Positions 7,317 through 18,772 are shown, counted from the first letter of the stretch. The stretch is 47,823 nt of DNA from Rhodovarius lipocyclicus (GCF_009900765.1 NZ_JAAABL010000030.1:1-47823), one strand, 5' to 3'. Notes: generated by a model not told the origin, from the sequence alone. Made by a program: numbers and translations.

Positions 7317-8960
7317 ATGAAGCAGATCCTGGACAATCTGCTGGCGCTCGGCCGGTTGCGGCTGGCGGCCATCGCCGGTGTGGCGGTGGTGCTGCTGGCG
7401 GGCATCGGCTTCCTGACCATGCGCGCCTCCACCCCGCCCATGGGCCTGCTTTACGCGGAGCTGGACGCGCGGGACGGCGGGGCCGTGATCGCCGCGCTGG
7501 ACCGCCAGCGCGTGCCCTATCAGGTGCTGAACGGCGGCAGCCAGATCATGGTGCCGGCCGCCGATGTGGCCCGCCTGCGCCTGACGCTGGCGCGCGACGG
7601 CCTGCCCGCCGGGGGCTCCGTCGGCTATGAGCTGTTCGACCGCTCCGAGAGCCTGACCACCACCCCCTTCCAGCAGGACATGAACCGCGTCCGCGCGCTG
7701 GAGGGCGAGCTGTCGCGCACCATCCGCAACCTGGCGGGGGTGCGGGGCGCGCGGGTGCACCTGGTGCTGCCGCGCCGCGAGGCGTTCTCCCGCGAGCGGG
7801 GGGAGGCCCAGGCCTCCGTCGTGCTGACCATGCAGGGCAGCCAGCGGCTGGACCGCGAGGGAGTGCAGGCCGTGCTGCACCTGGTGGCGATGGCGGTGCC
7901 GGGGCTCGCGCCGCGGAATGTCTCCATCATCGACAGCCGGGGCGAATTGCTGGCGCGCGGCGGCCAGACGGTGGGCTCGGGCGCCGCCTCACAGGAGGAT
8001 ATGCGCCGCGCGCAGGAACTGCGCCTGTCCCGCTCCATCGAGGAAATGCTGGAACGCACGCTGGGCCCGGGCCGGGTGCGCGCCGAGGCCAGCATCGACA
8101 TGGATTTCGACCGCATCGAGACGCGGGAGGAACGCTTCGACCCCGAGAATTCGGTGCCCCGCTCCACCCAATCCGTGCAGGAGAGCAACCGCAGCAGCGA
8201 GCCCAGCAACGTCTCGGTGCAGAACAACCTGCCGGGCGGGGACAGCGGCGGCGGTGCCGGCACCCAGGAATCCCGGCAGGAGGAAACCACCAATTTCGAG
8301 ATCGGCCGCACCACCCGCAACACCCTGCGCGAGCACCCCAATGTGCGCCGCATCTCGGTCGCGGTGCTGGTGGACGGCGTGCCGGAGGTGGTGGACGGCG
8401 CGACCCGGATGCGGGAGCGCACGGCCGAGGAATTGCAGCGCCTGACCGCGCTGGTGCGCAGCGCCGTGGGCTTCAACGAGCAGCGCGGCGACCGGGTGGA
8501 GGTCGTCTCCATGCCCTTCGCCGAGCTGGCGCCGCTGGAGGCCCCGCGCGGGCCGCTGGGCCTCGACCTGCCGCAGGCCACCATCGCGCGGCTGATCGAG
8601 ACAGCGGTGCTGGCCGTGGTGGGGCTGCTGGCCATCCTGCTGATCGGCCGGCCGGTGGCCCGGCGCCTGGCCATTTCCCTGGCGCCGGCGGCGGCGCTGG
8701 CGGGCGCCGCGGGCGCGGCGCTGGCCGCCGATGGCAGCCCCGCCGCGATCGGCCCCGACGGCAAGCCCATGCCTGCCCTGCCGGGCGCCACCCACCCCGA
8801 CGGCACGCCGATGGGAGAGGACGAGATGGTCAGTGTCGCCAATATCGAGGGGCGCATGCGCGCCTCCTCCATGAACCGCCTGAGCGAGTTGGTGCGCCAG
8901 CAGCCCGATGAAGCCCTGGCCGTGCTGCGCCGCTGGCTGACCCCTGGAGACGACGCATGA
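7317..8960 (+). CDS. fliF: Flagellar M-ring protein FliF
   Basis: FliF oligomerises in the inner membrane to form the MS ring, the platform for the export gate and rotor. The 547-residue product has a first membrane segment at about residues 16-36 and a periplasmic ring-building region. [16 protein letters not shown] and [20 protein letters not shown] are conserved, and a Gly/Ser/Gln-rich disordered loop runs near 290-330. A second membrane segment lies at about 423-446 ([15 protein letters not shown]). The cytoplasmic tail ([24 protein letters not shown]) is the FliG-binding helix pair. It opens the flagellar operon; fliG overlaps by 4 bases (ATGA). The predicted Shine-Dalgarno is weak. Confidence 0.95.
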   Translation: MKQILDNLLALGRLRLAAIAGVAVVLLAGIGFLTMRASTPPMGLLYAELDARDGGAVIAALDRQRVPYQVLNGGSQIMVPAADVARLRLTLARDGLPAGGSVGYELFDRSESLTTTPFQQDMNRVRALEGELSRTIRNLAGVRGARVHLVLPRREAFSRERGEAQASVVLTMQGSQRLDREGVQAVLHLVAMAVPGLAPRNVSIIDSRGELLARGGQTVGSGAASQEDMRRAQELRLSRSIEEMLERTLGPGRVRAEASIDMDFDRIETREERFDPENSVPRSTQSVQESNRSSEPSNVSVQNNLPGGDSGGGAGTQESRQEETTNFEIGRTTRNTLREHPNVRRISVAVLVDGVPEVVDGATRMRERTAEELQRLTALVRSAVGFNEQRGDRVEVVSMPFAELAPLEAPRGPLGLDLPQATIARLIETAVLAVVGLLAILLIGRPVARRLAISLAPAAALAGAAGAALAADGSPAAIGPDGKPMPALPGATHPDGTPMGEDEMVSVANIEGRMRASSMNRLSELVRQQPDEALAVLRRWLTPGDDA

Positions 8961-9955
8961 CCCGCACCCTGACCAGCCAGCAGAAAGCCGCCGCCCTGAT
9001 GCTGGCCCTGGGCGAGGAGGACGCGGCGGTGCTGATCGGCCGCATGCATGAGGATGAGGTGCGCGACCTGTCGGTGGCCATGTCCAACCTCGGCACCCTG
9101 TCGGCCGACATGGTGGAGACGCTGCTGGAGGAATTCGCGGGCGCGCTGGGTTCCACCGGCCACCTCATCGGCTCCTTCGAGACGACGGAGCGCATGCTGC
9201 TGAAGACCCTGCCGCGCGACCGCGTGCAGCAGATCATGGAGGAGATCCGCGGCCCCGCCGGCCGCACCATGTGGGACAAGCTGGGCAACGTGAACGAGGC
9301 GGTGCTGGCGAACTACCTGAAGAACGAATACCCGCAGACCGTCGCCGTCGTGATGTCCAAGATCCGGCCCGAGCACGCCGCGCGCGTCATCTCCCTGCTG
9401 CCCGAGGGCTTCGCCATGGAGGTGGTGATGCGCATGCTGCGGATGGAGAACGTGCAGAAGGATGCGCTGGAGGGCGTGGAGCGCACGCTGAAGGCCGAGT
9501 TCATGTCCAACCTGGCCCGCAGCAGCCGCCGCGACAGCCATGAGGTCATGGCCGAGATCTTCAACAACCTCGACCGCACCTCCGAAAGCCGGATCATGTC
9601 CGCGCTGGAGGAACGCAACCGCGAGAGCGCGGAACGCATCCGCGGCCTGATGTTCACCTTCGACGATCTGAAGCGGCTGGATTCCGCCAGCCTGCAGACC
9701 CTGCTGCGCGGGGTGGAGAAGGATCGCCTGGCCCTCGCGCTCAAGGGCGCGAGCGAGGAGCTGCGCAACCTGTTCCTGGGCAACATGACCGAACGCGCCG
9801 CCAAGCTGCTGCGCGACGATATCGCGGGCATGGGCCCCGTGCGGCTGAAGGAGGTGGACGAAGCCCAGGTGGGCATCGTGACCACCGCCAAGGAACTGGC
9901 GGCCCAGGGCCAGATCAACATGGCCAATGGCCCCGATGAGGAGATGGTGGGTTGA
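8957..9955 (+). CDS. fliG: Flagellar motor switch protein FliG
   Basis: FliG is the rotor protein on the cytoplasmic face of the MS ring that interacts with MotA to make torque. The 332-residue product has the N-terminal FliF-binding domain ([18 protein letters not shown]), a middle domain with [14 protein letters not shown] (the usual EHPQ reads EYPQ), and a C-terminal torque domain with [11 protein letters not shown] and the charged helix after [24 protein letters not shown]. The length is standard. GGAG precedes the ATG, which overlaps the fliF stop. The fliN start overlaps its own stop, leaving no room for fliH. Confidence 0.96.
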   Translation: MTRTLTSQQKAAALMLALGEEDAAVLIGRMHEDEVRDLSVAMSNLGTLSADMVETLLEEFAGALGSTGHLIGSFETTERMLLKTLPRDRVQQIMEEIRGPAGRTMWDKLGNVNEAVLANYLKNEYPQTVAVVMSKIRPEHAARVISLLPEGFAMEVVMRMLRMENVQKDALEGVERTLKAEFMSNLARSSRRDSHEVMAEIFNNLDRTSESRIMSALEERNRESAERIRGLMFTFDDLKRLDSASLQTLLRGVEKDRLALALKGASEELRNLFLGNMTERAAKLLRDDIAGMGPVRLKEVDEAQVGIVTTAKELAAQGQINMANGPDEEMVG

Positions 9956-10278
9956 GCGACACACCGAAGGAATTCCAGCCCGCCCCCGTCACCGAGATCG
10001 CGCAGCCGCGCGCGGCCACGGCCCCGCGCGACCTGGAGGCGGTCTACGACATCCCCGTCCAGGTCAGCGCCGTGCTGGGGCGCGCCACCATGCAGGTGTC
10101 GCAGCTGCTGAAGCTGGGGCGCGGCGCGGTGGTCGAGTTGGACCGCAAATTGGGTGAGGCGGTGGACATCTACGTCAACAACCGCCTGGTCGCGCGCGGC
10201 GAGGTGGTGATGGTCGAGGACAACCGGCTGGGCGTGACCATGACGGAAATCATCAAGTCCGACCGGGCGGGCAGCTGA
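9952..10278 (+). CDS. fliN: Flagellar motor switch protein FliN
   Basis: A 108-residue SpoA-domain protein that forms the bottom of the C-ring with FliM and is the docking point for export ATPase complexes. After about 25 disordered residues comes the typical FliN core: [55 protein letters not shown]. The start is a TTG at 9952 that overlaps the fliG TGA (TTGA). This rare start codon probably ties its translation to fliG. In Caulobacter a FliH homologue (FlbE) sits between fliG and fliN; here it is absent. Confidence 0.94.
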   Translation: MSDTPKEFQPAPVTEIAQPRAATAPRDLEAVYDIPVQVSAVLGRATMQVSQLLKLGRGAVVELDRKLGEAVDIYVNNRLVARGEVVMVEDNRLGVTMTEIIKSDRAGS

Positions 10279-10279
10279 G

Positions 10280-11676
<1,397 letters not shown>

Positions 11677-11680
<4 letters not shown>

Positions 11681-13743
11681 AGGCCCTCGCCCTGCCGCCC
11701 TGGCTCGCCAATATCCGCATCGGGTCGGATGCCGCGCTGATCGCGGGCGTCATACTGGTGCTTGGCATCCTGGTGGTGCCGCTGCCCTCCGCGCTGCTGG
11801 ATGCGGCGCAGGCGCTGAACACCACCATCTCCGTGCTGGTGCTGATGGTGGCGCTGCTGCTGATCAAGCCGCTGGAATTCGCCTCCTTCCCGCAGATATT
11901 GCTGATCACCACCCTGTTCCGGCTGGGCCTGAACGTGGCCACCACCCGCGCCATCCTGGCCGACGGGCAGCAGGGCGTGGATGCGGCGGGCGCCATCATC
12001 GCCACCTTCGGCCGCTATCTGATGGGCGGCGACATCGTGGTGGGCATGATCGTCTTCGCCATCCTGCTGATGGTGAACCATGTCGTCGTCTCCAAGGGTG
12101 CCGGCCGCGTGGCCGAGGTGGCGGCGCGCTTCCACCTGGACGGGTTGCCCGGCAAGCAGATGGCGATCGACGCCGACCTGAACGCCGGCAACATCGACGA
12201 GAAACAAGCCCGCCAGCGCCGCAAGGAGCTGGAGGAGGAAAGCGCCTTCCATGGCGCGATGGATGGTGCCTCCAAATTCGTGAAGGGCGATGCGACGGCG
12301 GGCCTGGTCTCCACCTTCATCAACCTGCTGGGCGGCTTCGCCATCGGCACGCTGCGCCATGGCATGTCGGCGGGCGACGCCGTCATGACCTATTCCATCC
12401 TGACCGTGGGCGACGGGCTGGTGGGGCAGATCCCGGCGCTGCTGGTCTCGGTGGCGGCGGCCATCGTCGTCACCAAGGCAGGCGGCGAGGAACGCGCCGA
12501 CGTGCAGATGGCCCAGCAGCTCTCGGGCTGGAAGCCGCTGGCGGTGGCCTCCGGCGCCTCGGCGCTGATGGGCGTGCTGCCGGGCATGCCCATCCTGCCC
12601 TTCATGGTGCTGGCGGGCGGCACGGGGGCGGCGGCCTGGTACAAGCGCAAGGAACAGACCGCGCCGAAGGAGGACACGGTGGCCCACGCGGCCCCGGCGG
12701 CGGATGCCGAACAGCCCATCGGCCAGGTGCTGCGGATGGACTTGCTGCGGCTCGAACTCGGCTATGGCCTGCTGTCATTGGCCGCTGGCGACGCGCCGCG
12801 CCTGACCGAGCAGATCCGCGGCCTGCGCCGCTCCATCGCGCAGGAGATGGGCTTCGTCCTGCCCTCCATCCGCATCCAGGACAATCTGGAGCTGCCGCCC
12901 GACACCTACATCCTGCGCGTGAAGGAGATCGAGGCCGGGCGCGGCCAGCTGCGCCCGCCGCTGCTGCTGGCGATCGACCCCAATGGCGGCGTGCCGGACC
13001 TGGCGGGCGACCGCACCAGCGAACCCACCTTTGGCCTGCCCGCCCTCTGGATCGAGGAGAAGCAGCGCGAGGAGGCGCTGGCGCGCGGAGTCACGGTGGT
13101 GGACTGCCCGGGCGTGCTCGCCACCCATCTGACCGAGATCGTGCGCGAGAACATGCCCGAGCTGCTCTCCTTCAGCGAAACCCAGAAGCTGCTGGATGAG
13201 CTGCCGAAGGAGCAGCAGAAGCTGGTCTCGGACCTCATTCCCGCGCAGCTCAGCGTCTCCACCGTGCAGCGGGTGCTGCAATCCCTGCTGGCGGAGCGTG
13301 TCTCCGTGCGCGACCTGCCCACCATCCTGGAGGGCATGCAGGAGGCGCTGGCGGCCAATATGCGCAGCCTGCACGGCATGGTGGCCGTGGTGCGCGCCAA
13401 GCTGGCGCGCCAGATCAGCGAGGCCGCGCGCGGGCCCATGGGCCATGTGCCCATCGTCACCCTCTCGCCCGACTGGGAGGTGGCCTTCACCGAGGCCCTG
13501 GTCGGCCCGCCGGAGGACCGGCAGCTGGCCATGGAACCCGCGAAGCTGTCCGAATTCCTGGCCCGCCTGCGGGAGAGCCTGGACAATGCCGAGGCGCAGG
13601 GGGAGACGGTGGCGATCGTCACCTCCGCCGCGCTGCGCCCGCATATCCGGGCCATCGTCGAACGCTTCCGTCCCGCAACCGCGGTGCTCTCGCAGGCGGA
13701 GATCCATCCGCGCGTGCGCATCCGTGCCCTGGGGAGCATCTGA
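11677..13743 (+). CDS. flhA: Flagellar biosynthesis protein FlhA
   Basis: FlhA is the main export-gate protein of the flagellar type III secretion system. The 688-residue product has an N-terminal part with about eight membrane segments. The FHIPEP signature region reads GAGRVAEVAARFHLDGLPGKQMAIDADLNAG, followed by the KQARQRRKELEEESAFHGAMDGASKFVKGD loop. A long cytoplasmic domain from about residue 350 binds chaperone-substrate complexes. The length is normal. The ATG overlaps the flbD stop (ATGA), and flhF begins at the base after its stop. Confidence 0.97.
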
Positions 13744-14547
13744 GTGCGGCTTTCGGTTTTTCGCGCGCCGACCATGGCGCTGGCGCTGGCGGAATTGCGC
13801 CGTGAACTGGGCGAGGACGCGGTGCTGCTGGACACGCGCAGCAGCCGCCAGGGGGTGGAGATCACCGCCGCCATCCCGCCCGCCGAGGAGGAGGACGAGC
13901 CCTGGCTGCTGGAGCCGGAAGCGGAGGCTGAACCGCCCGCGCCCGACATCCTGCTGGGCCCCTTGCCGGAAGATGCGGCGCTGATCCTGGTCGGCACCCC
14001 CGGCGCGGGCAAGACATTGACCTGCGTGAAGCTGGCGACGCGCCATGTGCTGGCCGGGCGCCAGCCGCTGGTGATCACGACCGATGGCGAACGCGCGGGG
14101 GCCGTGGAGCAGCTGGGCGCCTGCATGCGGGCGCTGGGGCTGGGCCTGGCCGTGGCCGGCAGCCGGGCCGCGCTGGCCAAGGCGCTGGCCAAGGCCACCC
14201 CCGGCCAGCCGGTGCTGGTGGATACCGCCGGCTGCAACCCCTTCGACGATGCCCGGGCGCGGGCCCTGCTGGGGCTGGTGCATGGGCTGGGCCACGCGGT
14301 GCTGGTGCAGCCCGGCGGGCTGTGCCCCGAGGAAGCGGGCGAGGAGGCCCGCGCCTTCGCCGCCATGGGGGTGCGGCACCTGCTGCCCACCCGCATGGAT
14401 GTGGCGCGGCGCGGCGGCAGCGTGCTGGCCGCCGCCCGCGCCGGACTGACATTGACCGAGGCGGGCATCGGCCCCGACCCGGCGAGCGATCTGGTGCGCG
14501 TCACCCCAGAATGGGTGGCCGCGCGCCTGCAAGGGAGAATGGCATGA
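13744..14547 (+). CDS. flhF: Short FlhF-like SRP-type GTPase
   Basis: FlhF is an SRP-family GTPase that sets the site and number of flagella. At 267 residues this one is far shorter than the usual ~360-450. The N-terminal start MRLSVFRAPTMALALAELRRELGEDAVLLD matches FlhF B-domain starts. An acidic linker (about 45-75) then leads straight into the G domain: Walker A GTPGAGKT (84-91), TTDGERAGAVEQL (112-124), DTAG (160-163), TRMD as the G4 motif (216-219). The N (four-helix) domain of the NG module seems to be missing. The start is a GTG directly after the flhA stop. flhG overlaps its end (ATGA). Confidence 0.82.
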   Translation: MRLSVFRAPTMALALAELRRELGEDAVLLDTRSSRQGVEITAAIPPAEEEDEPWLLEPEAEAEPPAPDILLGPLPEDAALILVGTPGAGKTLTCVKLATRHVLAGRQPLVITTDGERAGAVEQLGACMRALGLGLAVAGSRAALAKALAKATPGQPVLVDTAGCNPFDDARARALLGLVHGLGHAVLVQPGGLCPEEAGEEARAFAAMGVRHLLPTRMDVARRGGSVLAAARAGLTLTEAGIGPDPASDLVRVTPEWVAARLQGRMA

Positions 14548-15308
14548 ACGTGCAGGGGAACGGCGGCGGGCGGATCATCGCCGTGGCGTCCGGCAAGGGC
14601 GGCGTCGGCAAGACGGCGCTGGCGATCGGGCTGTCCCAGGCGCTGGCCGAACAGGGCCATGGGGTGCTGCTGGTGGATGCCGATTTCGGCCTGGCCAATG
14701 TGGATGTGCAGCTGGGCCTGCCGCCCGGCCCCGATCTGGGCCAGGTGCTGGCGGGCCGGGTGCCGCTGGACCAGGCCGTGCACCGCCATCCGGCCGGGTT
14801 TTCGGTGCTGCCCGGCCGTTCCGGCAGCGGCACGCTGGCCGGCCTGCATGAGGGCGCGGTGGAGGCCCTGCTGCGTGAGGCGGCCCGGCACCATTCCCAT
14901 GTGCTGCTGGACCTGGGCGCCGGGGTGCAGCGCGCCCAGCGCCGCCTGGTGGCGATGGCCGACACCACCCTGCTGATCGCCACCGAGGAACCCACCAGCC
15001 TGACCGACGCCTATGCCGTGCTGAAGCTGCTGTGGCGCGACGCCCCGGGCGCCGATGCCCGGGTGGTGGCGAACATGGCCCAGGGTGCGGCCGCGCTGCG
15101 CGTGTGGCAGGTGCTGGACGGCGCCGCGCGGAACTTCCTGGGCCGGGGCGTGGAGCAGGCCGGGCATGTGCGCCGGGATGCGAAGATGCCCGACGCGATC
15201 CGGCACCAGCAGCCGCTGCTGTCCCGCCACCCCGGCTGCGGGGCGGCGGAGGATATCCGCAAGGTGGCGGCGGGGCTCGCGGTCAGGGAAGTGTCGGGGG
15301 TGGCCTGA
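14544..15308 (+). CDS. flhG: FlhG/MinD-like P-loop ATPase
   Basis: A 254-residue MinD/ParA-type ATPase that partners FlhF in controlling flagellar number. Visible are the deviant Walker A SGKGGVGKT (residues 16-24), VLLVDADFGLANVDVQLGL and the A3-like HVLLDLGAGV (Walker B region, where DLGAG replaces the common DTGAG). The N-terminus is only a short Gly-rich tail; the DQAxxL activator helix that many FlhG proteins use to stimulate FlhF is not seen. The ATG at 14544 overlaps the flhF stop, which fixes the start. It ends the operon, 9 bases from the convergent gnd gene. Confidence 0.85.
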   Translation: MNVQGNGGGRIIAVASGKGGVGKTALAIGLSQALAEQGHGVLLVDADFGLANVDVQLGLPPGPDLGQVLAGRVPLDQAVHRHPAGFSVLPGRSGSGTLAGLHEGAVEALLREAARHHSHVLLDLGAGVQRAQRRLVAMADTTLLIATEEPTSLTDAYAVLKLLWRDAPGADARVVANMAQGAAALRVWQVLDGAARNFLGRGVEQAGHVRRDAKMPDAIRHQQPLLSRHPGCGAAEDIRKVAAGLAVREVSGVA

Positions 15309-15317
15309 GGGGCCGCG

Positions 15318-16262
15318 CTACTTCGGTTCCAGATGCCCCCCGAAGCCCTTGCGCATCGCGCTCAGCGCCTTGTCGGCGAAGCTCGCCTCCCGCCGGCTGC
15401 GGAAGCGGGCGAACAGGGCGGCGGCCAGCACTGGCGTGGGCACCGCGTTCTCCACCGCCGTGTCCACGGTCCAGCGGCCTTCGCCGCTGTCGGCCACATG
15501 GCCGGAATAGCCATCCAGCGCCGGGTCCGCCGCCAGGGCCTGCGCCGTCAGGTCCAGCAGCCAGGAGGCGACGACGCTGCCGCGCCGCCAGACCTCCGTC
15601 ACCTCCGCCACTGGGATGGGCAGGGGGCCTTCGTGCAGCAGGTCCAGCCCCTCGGCCATGGCCTGCATCATCCCGTACTCGATGCCGTTATGGACCATCT
15701 TGGTGAAATGCCCGGCGCCGGAGGGGCCGCAATGCAGCCAGCCGCGCTGGGCCGTGCCGCCCGGGGCGCGGCCAGGGGTGGGGGCGGCGGCGGCCTCGCC
15801 GGGGGCCAGGGCCTCGAAGATGGGGGTCAGGCGTTCCACCGCCCGGGCCTCGCCGCCGATCATCAGGCAATAGCCGCGCGTCAGCCCCCACACCCCGCCT
15901 GAGGTGCCGACATCCAGGTAGTCCACACCGCGCGCGGCGCAGGCGGCGGCGCGGCGGGCGCTGTCCTTCCAGAAGGAATTGCCGCCCTCGACCACCGTAT
16001 CCCCGGCCGAGAGAGTGGGCAGCAGGATCTTCAGCGTGGTTTCCGTCACCTCGCCCGCCGGCAGCATCAGCCACAGGGCGCGGGGCCAGGGCAGGGCGGC
16101 CAGCAGGGCGGCGAGGCTTTCGGCCACTTCCACCCCCTCGGCCGCCAGCGCCGCGCGGGCCTCGGCCGCCTGGTCGAAGGCGACGGGGTGGTGGCCGGCC
16201 TGCCGCAGGCGGCGGGCGATGTTGCCCCCCATGCGGCCCAACCCGATGATGCCGATGCGCAT
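15318..16262 (-). CDS. gnd: 6-phosphogluconate dehydrogenase, decarboxylating (short GndA-type)
   Basis: A 314-residue dehydrogenase that oxidises 6-phosphogluconate to ribulose-5-phosphate and CO2 in the pentose phosphate pathway. The N-terminal Rossmann motif is MRIGIIGLGRMGGNIARRL. The substrate region has VVEGGNSFWKDS, YLDVGTSGGVWGLTRGYCLMIGG, and the catalytic segment GPSGAGHFTKMVHNGIEYGMMQ with the Lys of the FTKMVHNG motif. The length fits the ~300-residue bacterial form rather than the 470-residue enzyme. The frame is open far upstream, but homology starts at this ATG. Divergent from accD. Confidence 0.92.
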   Translation of the reverse strand: MRIGIIGLGRMGGNIARRLRQAGHHPVAFDQAAEARAALAAEGVEVAESLAALLAALPWPRALWLMLPAGEVTETTLKILLPTLSAGDTVVEGGNSFWKDSARRAAACAARGVDYLDVGTSGGVWGLTRGYCLMIGGEARAVERLTPIFEALAPGEAAAAPTPGRAPGGTAQRGWLHCGPSGAGHFTKMVHNGIEYGMMQAMAEGLDLLHEGPLPIPVAEVTEVWRRGSVVASWLLDLTAQALAADPALDGYSGHVADSGEGRWTVDTAVENAVPTPVLAAALFARFRSRREASFADKALSAMRKGFGGHLEPK

Positions 16263-16518
16263 GTGGGTTCTCCCTGTTTTGCCCCAGTATGCGCGGCCGC
16301 ATTCCGCCGTCCATGCCCTTGTGCCAACCGGCTTTGTTGCGCGCCGAAGCCTAAAGTGATGGGGCCGGAAAACTGATGGTTTCCAATGGTCTTTCGGCCT
16401 TTGGCGGGGTGCGGGGGCGGCGCCCATGGCGGGGGTGCGGGGGCGGCGGCGCCGCATCGTTTCCCCTCCGCGCCCAACCGGCGTATAGGAAGCGCCGGTT
16501 AGAGTACGGATCAGGTGT
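16263..16518. other. Divergent gnd-accD intergenic region with repeat element
   Basis: 256 bases without a gene. The part at 16351-16421 resembles one arm of the large inverted repeat at 20164-20380: shared CCTAAA-TGATGGGG, AACTGATGG, TCTTTCGGC and TGGCGGG blocks in the same order. It runs into two tandem G-rich copies. Promoters of gnd and accD must lie around it, but none is clear. Confidence 0.55.
16403..16447 (+). repeat. Two tandem ~20-bp G-rich repeats upstream of accD
   Basis: GGCGGGGTGCGGGGGCGGC (16403-16421) is repeated with one extra G at 16428-16447, separated by GCCCAT. It is part of the dispersed repeat element. The G runs could form unusual structure in DNA or RNA. Confidence 0.6.
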
Positions 16519-17427
16519 ATGAACTGGATCAGCGAGTGGGCGCTGCCCAAGATCAAGACGTTGTTCGGCGCCACGCGCGAGGTGCCGGAGAATCTGTGGC
16601 ACAAATGCTCCAACTGCGAGCAGATGGTGTTCCACCGCGATCTGGAGCGGAACCTGCGGGTGTGCCCGCATTGCGGCCATCATGAGCGCATGGGCGCCCG
16701 CCAGCGGCTGGAATGCACGCTGGATGAGGGCTGGCAGAAGATCGAGCTGCCCAAGGTCCCGGCCGACCCGCTGAAGTTCCGCGACCAGCGCCGCTATTCC
16801 GACCGCCTGCGCGATGCCCAGTCCAAATCCGGCCTGGATGACGCGGTGGTGGTGGGCCATGGCACGATCGACGGCCAGCCGGCCGTGGTCGCGGCCTTCG
16901 AGTTCTTCTTCCTCGGCGGCTCCATGGGGGCCGGCGTGGGTGAGGCGCTGGTCGCCGCCGCCCGCCTGGCGGTGCTGCAGGACGCGCCCCTGATCGTCTT
17001 CACCGCCTCGGGCGGCGCGCGCATGCAGGAAGGCGCCGTCAGCCTGATGCAGATGCCGCGCACGGTCATCGCCACCCAGATGGTGAAGGAAGCCGGGCTG
17101 CCCTTCATCGTGGTGATGTGCGACCCGACCACCGGGGGTGTCACCGCCAGCTTCGCCATGCTGGGCGACATTCATATCGCCGAACCGGGCGCCATGATCG
17201 GCTTTGCCGGCGCGCGCGTGATCGAGCAGACGGTGCGCGAGAAGCTGCCCGAAGGCTTCCAGCGCGCCGAATACCTGCTGGCGCACGGCATCCTGGACAT
17301 GGTGGTGAAGCGCGGCGACATGAAGGCCACGCTGGCGCAGGTGATTTCCCTGCTGCGGGTGCCGGAAGTGCCGGTCTTCCCCGCCTTGGCCGCGCCTTCG
17401 GCCGCTTCGGAATCCAGCGCCGCCTGA
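16519..17427 (+). CDS. accD: Acetyl-CoA carboxylase carboxyltransferase subunit beta
   Basis: AccD is the beta half of the carboxyltransferase that moves CO2 from biotin-BCCP to acetyl-CoA, the first step of fatty acid synthesis. The 302-residue product has the N-terminal four-cysteine zinc ribbon (CSNCEQMVF...CPHCGHH, about residues 32-56), then the crotonase-fold core. SGGARMQEGAVSLMQM, DPTTGGVTASFAMLGD and PGAMIGFAGARVIEQT are conserved. The length is normal. folC follows after one base, the usual accD-folC pairing. Confidence 0.97.
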   Translation: MNWISEWALPKIKTLFGATREVPENLWHKCSNCEQMVFHRDLERNLRVCPHCGHHERMGARQRLECTLDEGWQKIELPKVPADPLKFRDQRRYSDRLRDAQSKSGLDDAVVVGHGTIDGQPAVVAAFEFFFLGGSMGAGVGEALVAAARLAVLQDAPLIVFTASGGARMQEGAVSLMQMPRTVIATQMVKEAGLPFIVVMCDPTTGGVTASFAMLGDIHIAEPGAMIGFAGARVIEQTVREKLPEGFQRAEYLLAHGILDMVVKRGDMKATLAQVISLLRVPEVPVFPALAAPSAASESSAA

Positions 17428-17428
17428 C

Positions 17429-18715
17429 ATGAACGAAGCGAAGGGGCTGGGCGGCCGTTCCGCCCCAGTCATCGAGCGGCTGCACCGGCTGCATCCGAAG
17501 CTGATCGACCTCAGCCTCGGCCGGCTGGAGGCGCTGCTGGAGCGCATGGGCCACCCGGAGCGGCGCATGCCGCCCGTGATCCATGTGGCCGGCACGAACG
17601 GGAAGGGCAGCACCTGCGCCTTCCTGCGCGCGATCACGGAGGCCGCGGGCCGCCGCGCCCATGTCTTCACCAGCCCGCATCTGGTGCGCTTCCATGAGCG
17701 CCTGCGCCTGGGCGGCGAGCTGGTCAGCGAGGACGCGCTGGCCGATGCGCTGGAGGAGGTGGAGCGGGTGAATGCCGGCGCGCCGATCTCCGTCTTCGAG
17801 GTGATCGCGGCCACCGGCTTCTTGCTGTTCTCCCGCAACCCGGCCGATGTGGTGGTGCTGGAGGTGGGGCTGGGCGGCCGCTTCGACGCGACCAATGTGA
17901 TCGAGCGCCCGGCGGCCTGCGCCATCGCCTCCATCTCCATGGACCACATGGATTTCCTGGGGGACACGCTGGGGGCCATCGCCTTCGAGAAGGCGGGCAT
18001 CATCAAGCCGGGCGTGCCCTGCGCGACCGGCGAGCAGAAGCCCGAGGCCCTGGCGGTGCTGCGCCAGGTGGCCGCCGAGCGCGGCGCCCCCCTGCTGGCC
18101 CGGCATGAGGCGTGGGAGATGGACGCGCGCGGCTTCACCCCCGCGGGCGGGGCCAGCATTCCCCTGCCGCCGCTCGGCCTGCCGGGCGTGCACCAGTTCG
18201 ACAATGCGGGCATCGCCATCGCCGCCCTGCGCGCCTGGGGGCCGGATTGGCTGACCGATGCCGCGATCCAGTCCGGCGTGGCCGCCGCCCGCTGGCCCGC
18301 GCGGCTGCAGCGATTGCACGGCGCGCTGGCCGCCGATGCGGCGCCCCATGCGCTGTGGCTGGATGGCGGCCACAACGCCGGCGCCGGAGAGGCGCTGGCG
18401 CAGTTCCTGCCCGCCTGGGCGGACCAGCCGTTGCACATCCTGGTGGGCATGAAGCAGGGCAAGGGCGCCGCCGATTTCCTGCGCCCGCTGCTGCCCTTCG
18501 CCACCAGCCTGCTGGCGGTGCGTGAGCCCGGCCAGCACCTGGCGATGGATATCGCTGAGATCGTCGCCGCCAGCCAGGGCCAGGCCCGGCCGGGCGGCAC
18601 GGTGGCTGAGGCCCTGGCCCTGGTGCCGCGCGACGTGCCGGGCCGGGTGCTGATCTGCGGCAGCCTGTATCTGGCCGGGGAAGTGCTGAAGGCGGATGGC
18701 ACCGCCTTAACCTGA
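17429..18715 (+). CDS. folC: Bifunctional dihydrofolate synthase / folylpolyglutamate synthase
   Basis: FolC ligates glutamate to dihydropteroate and then extends the polyglutamate tail of folates, using ATP. The 428-residue product shows the Mur-ligase-type P-loop VAGTNGKGSTCAFL, then TSPHLVRFHERLR, FEVIAATGFLLFS, VGLGGRFDATNV and SMDHMDFLGDTL, and the C-terminal domain with LDGGHNAGAGEAL. The length is typical. It is almost fused in expression to accD, with a 1-base gap. Confidence 0.96.
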   Translation: MNEAKGLGGRSAPVIERLHRLHPKLIDLSLGRLEALLERMGHPERRMPPVIHVAGTNGKGSTCAFLRAITEAAGRRAHVFTSPHLVRFHERLRLGGELVSEDALADALEEVERVNAGAPISVFEVIAATGFLLFSRNPADVVVLEVGLGGRFDATNVIERPAACAIASISMDHMDFLGDTLGAIAFEKAGIIKPGVPCATGEQKPEALAVLRQVAAERGAPLLARHEAWEMDARGFTPAGGASIPLPPLGLPGVHQFDNAGIAIAALRAWGPDWLTDAAIQSGVAAARWPARLQRLHGALAADAAPHALWLDGGHNAGAGEALAQFLPAWADQPLHILVGMKQGKGAADFLRPLLPFATSLLAVREPGQHLAMDIAEIVAASQGQARPGGTVAEALALVPRDVPGRVLICGSLYLAGEVLKADGTALT

Positions 18716-18772
18716 CTTGCGCGCGCGGCCCCGCCGGGTTCACCCTGCCGCAGCCGAGACAGGAGACCGCGC

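Noticed and set aside
7625-9964. 779-residue minus-strand frame opposite fliF-fliG
   Set aside because: Shadow of the two flagellar genes; composition and lack of motifs argue against coding.
12906-15230. 774-residue minus-strand frame opposite flhA-flhF-flhG
   Set aside because: Ser/Arg-rich antisense shadow without any domain pattern.
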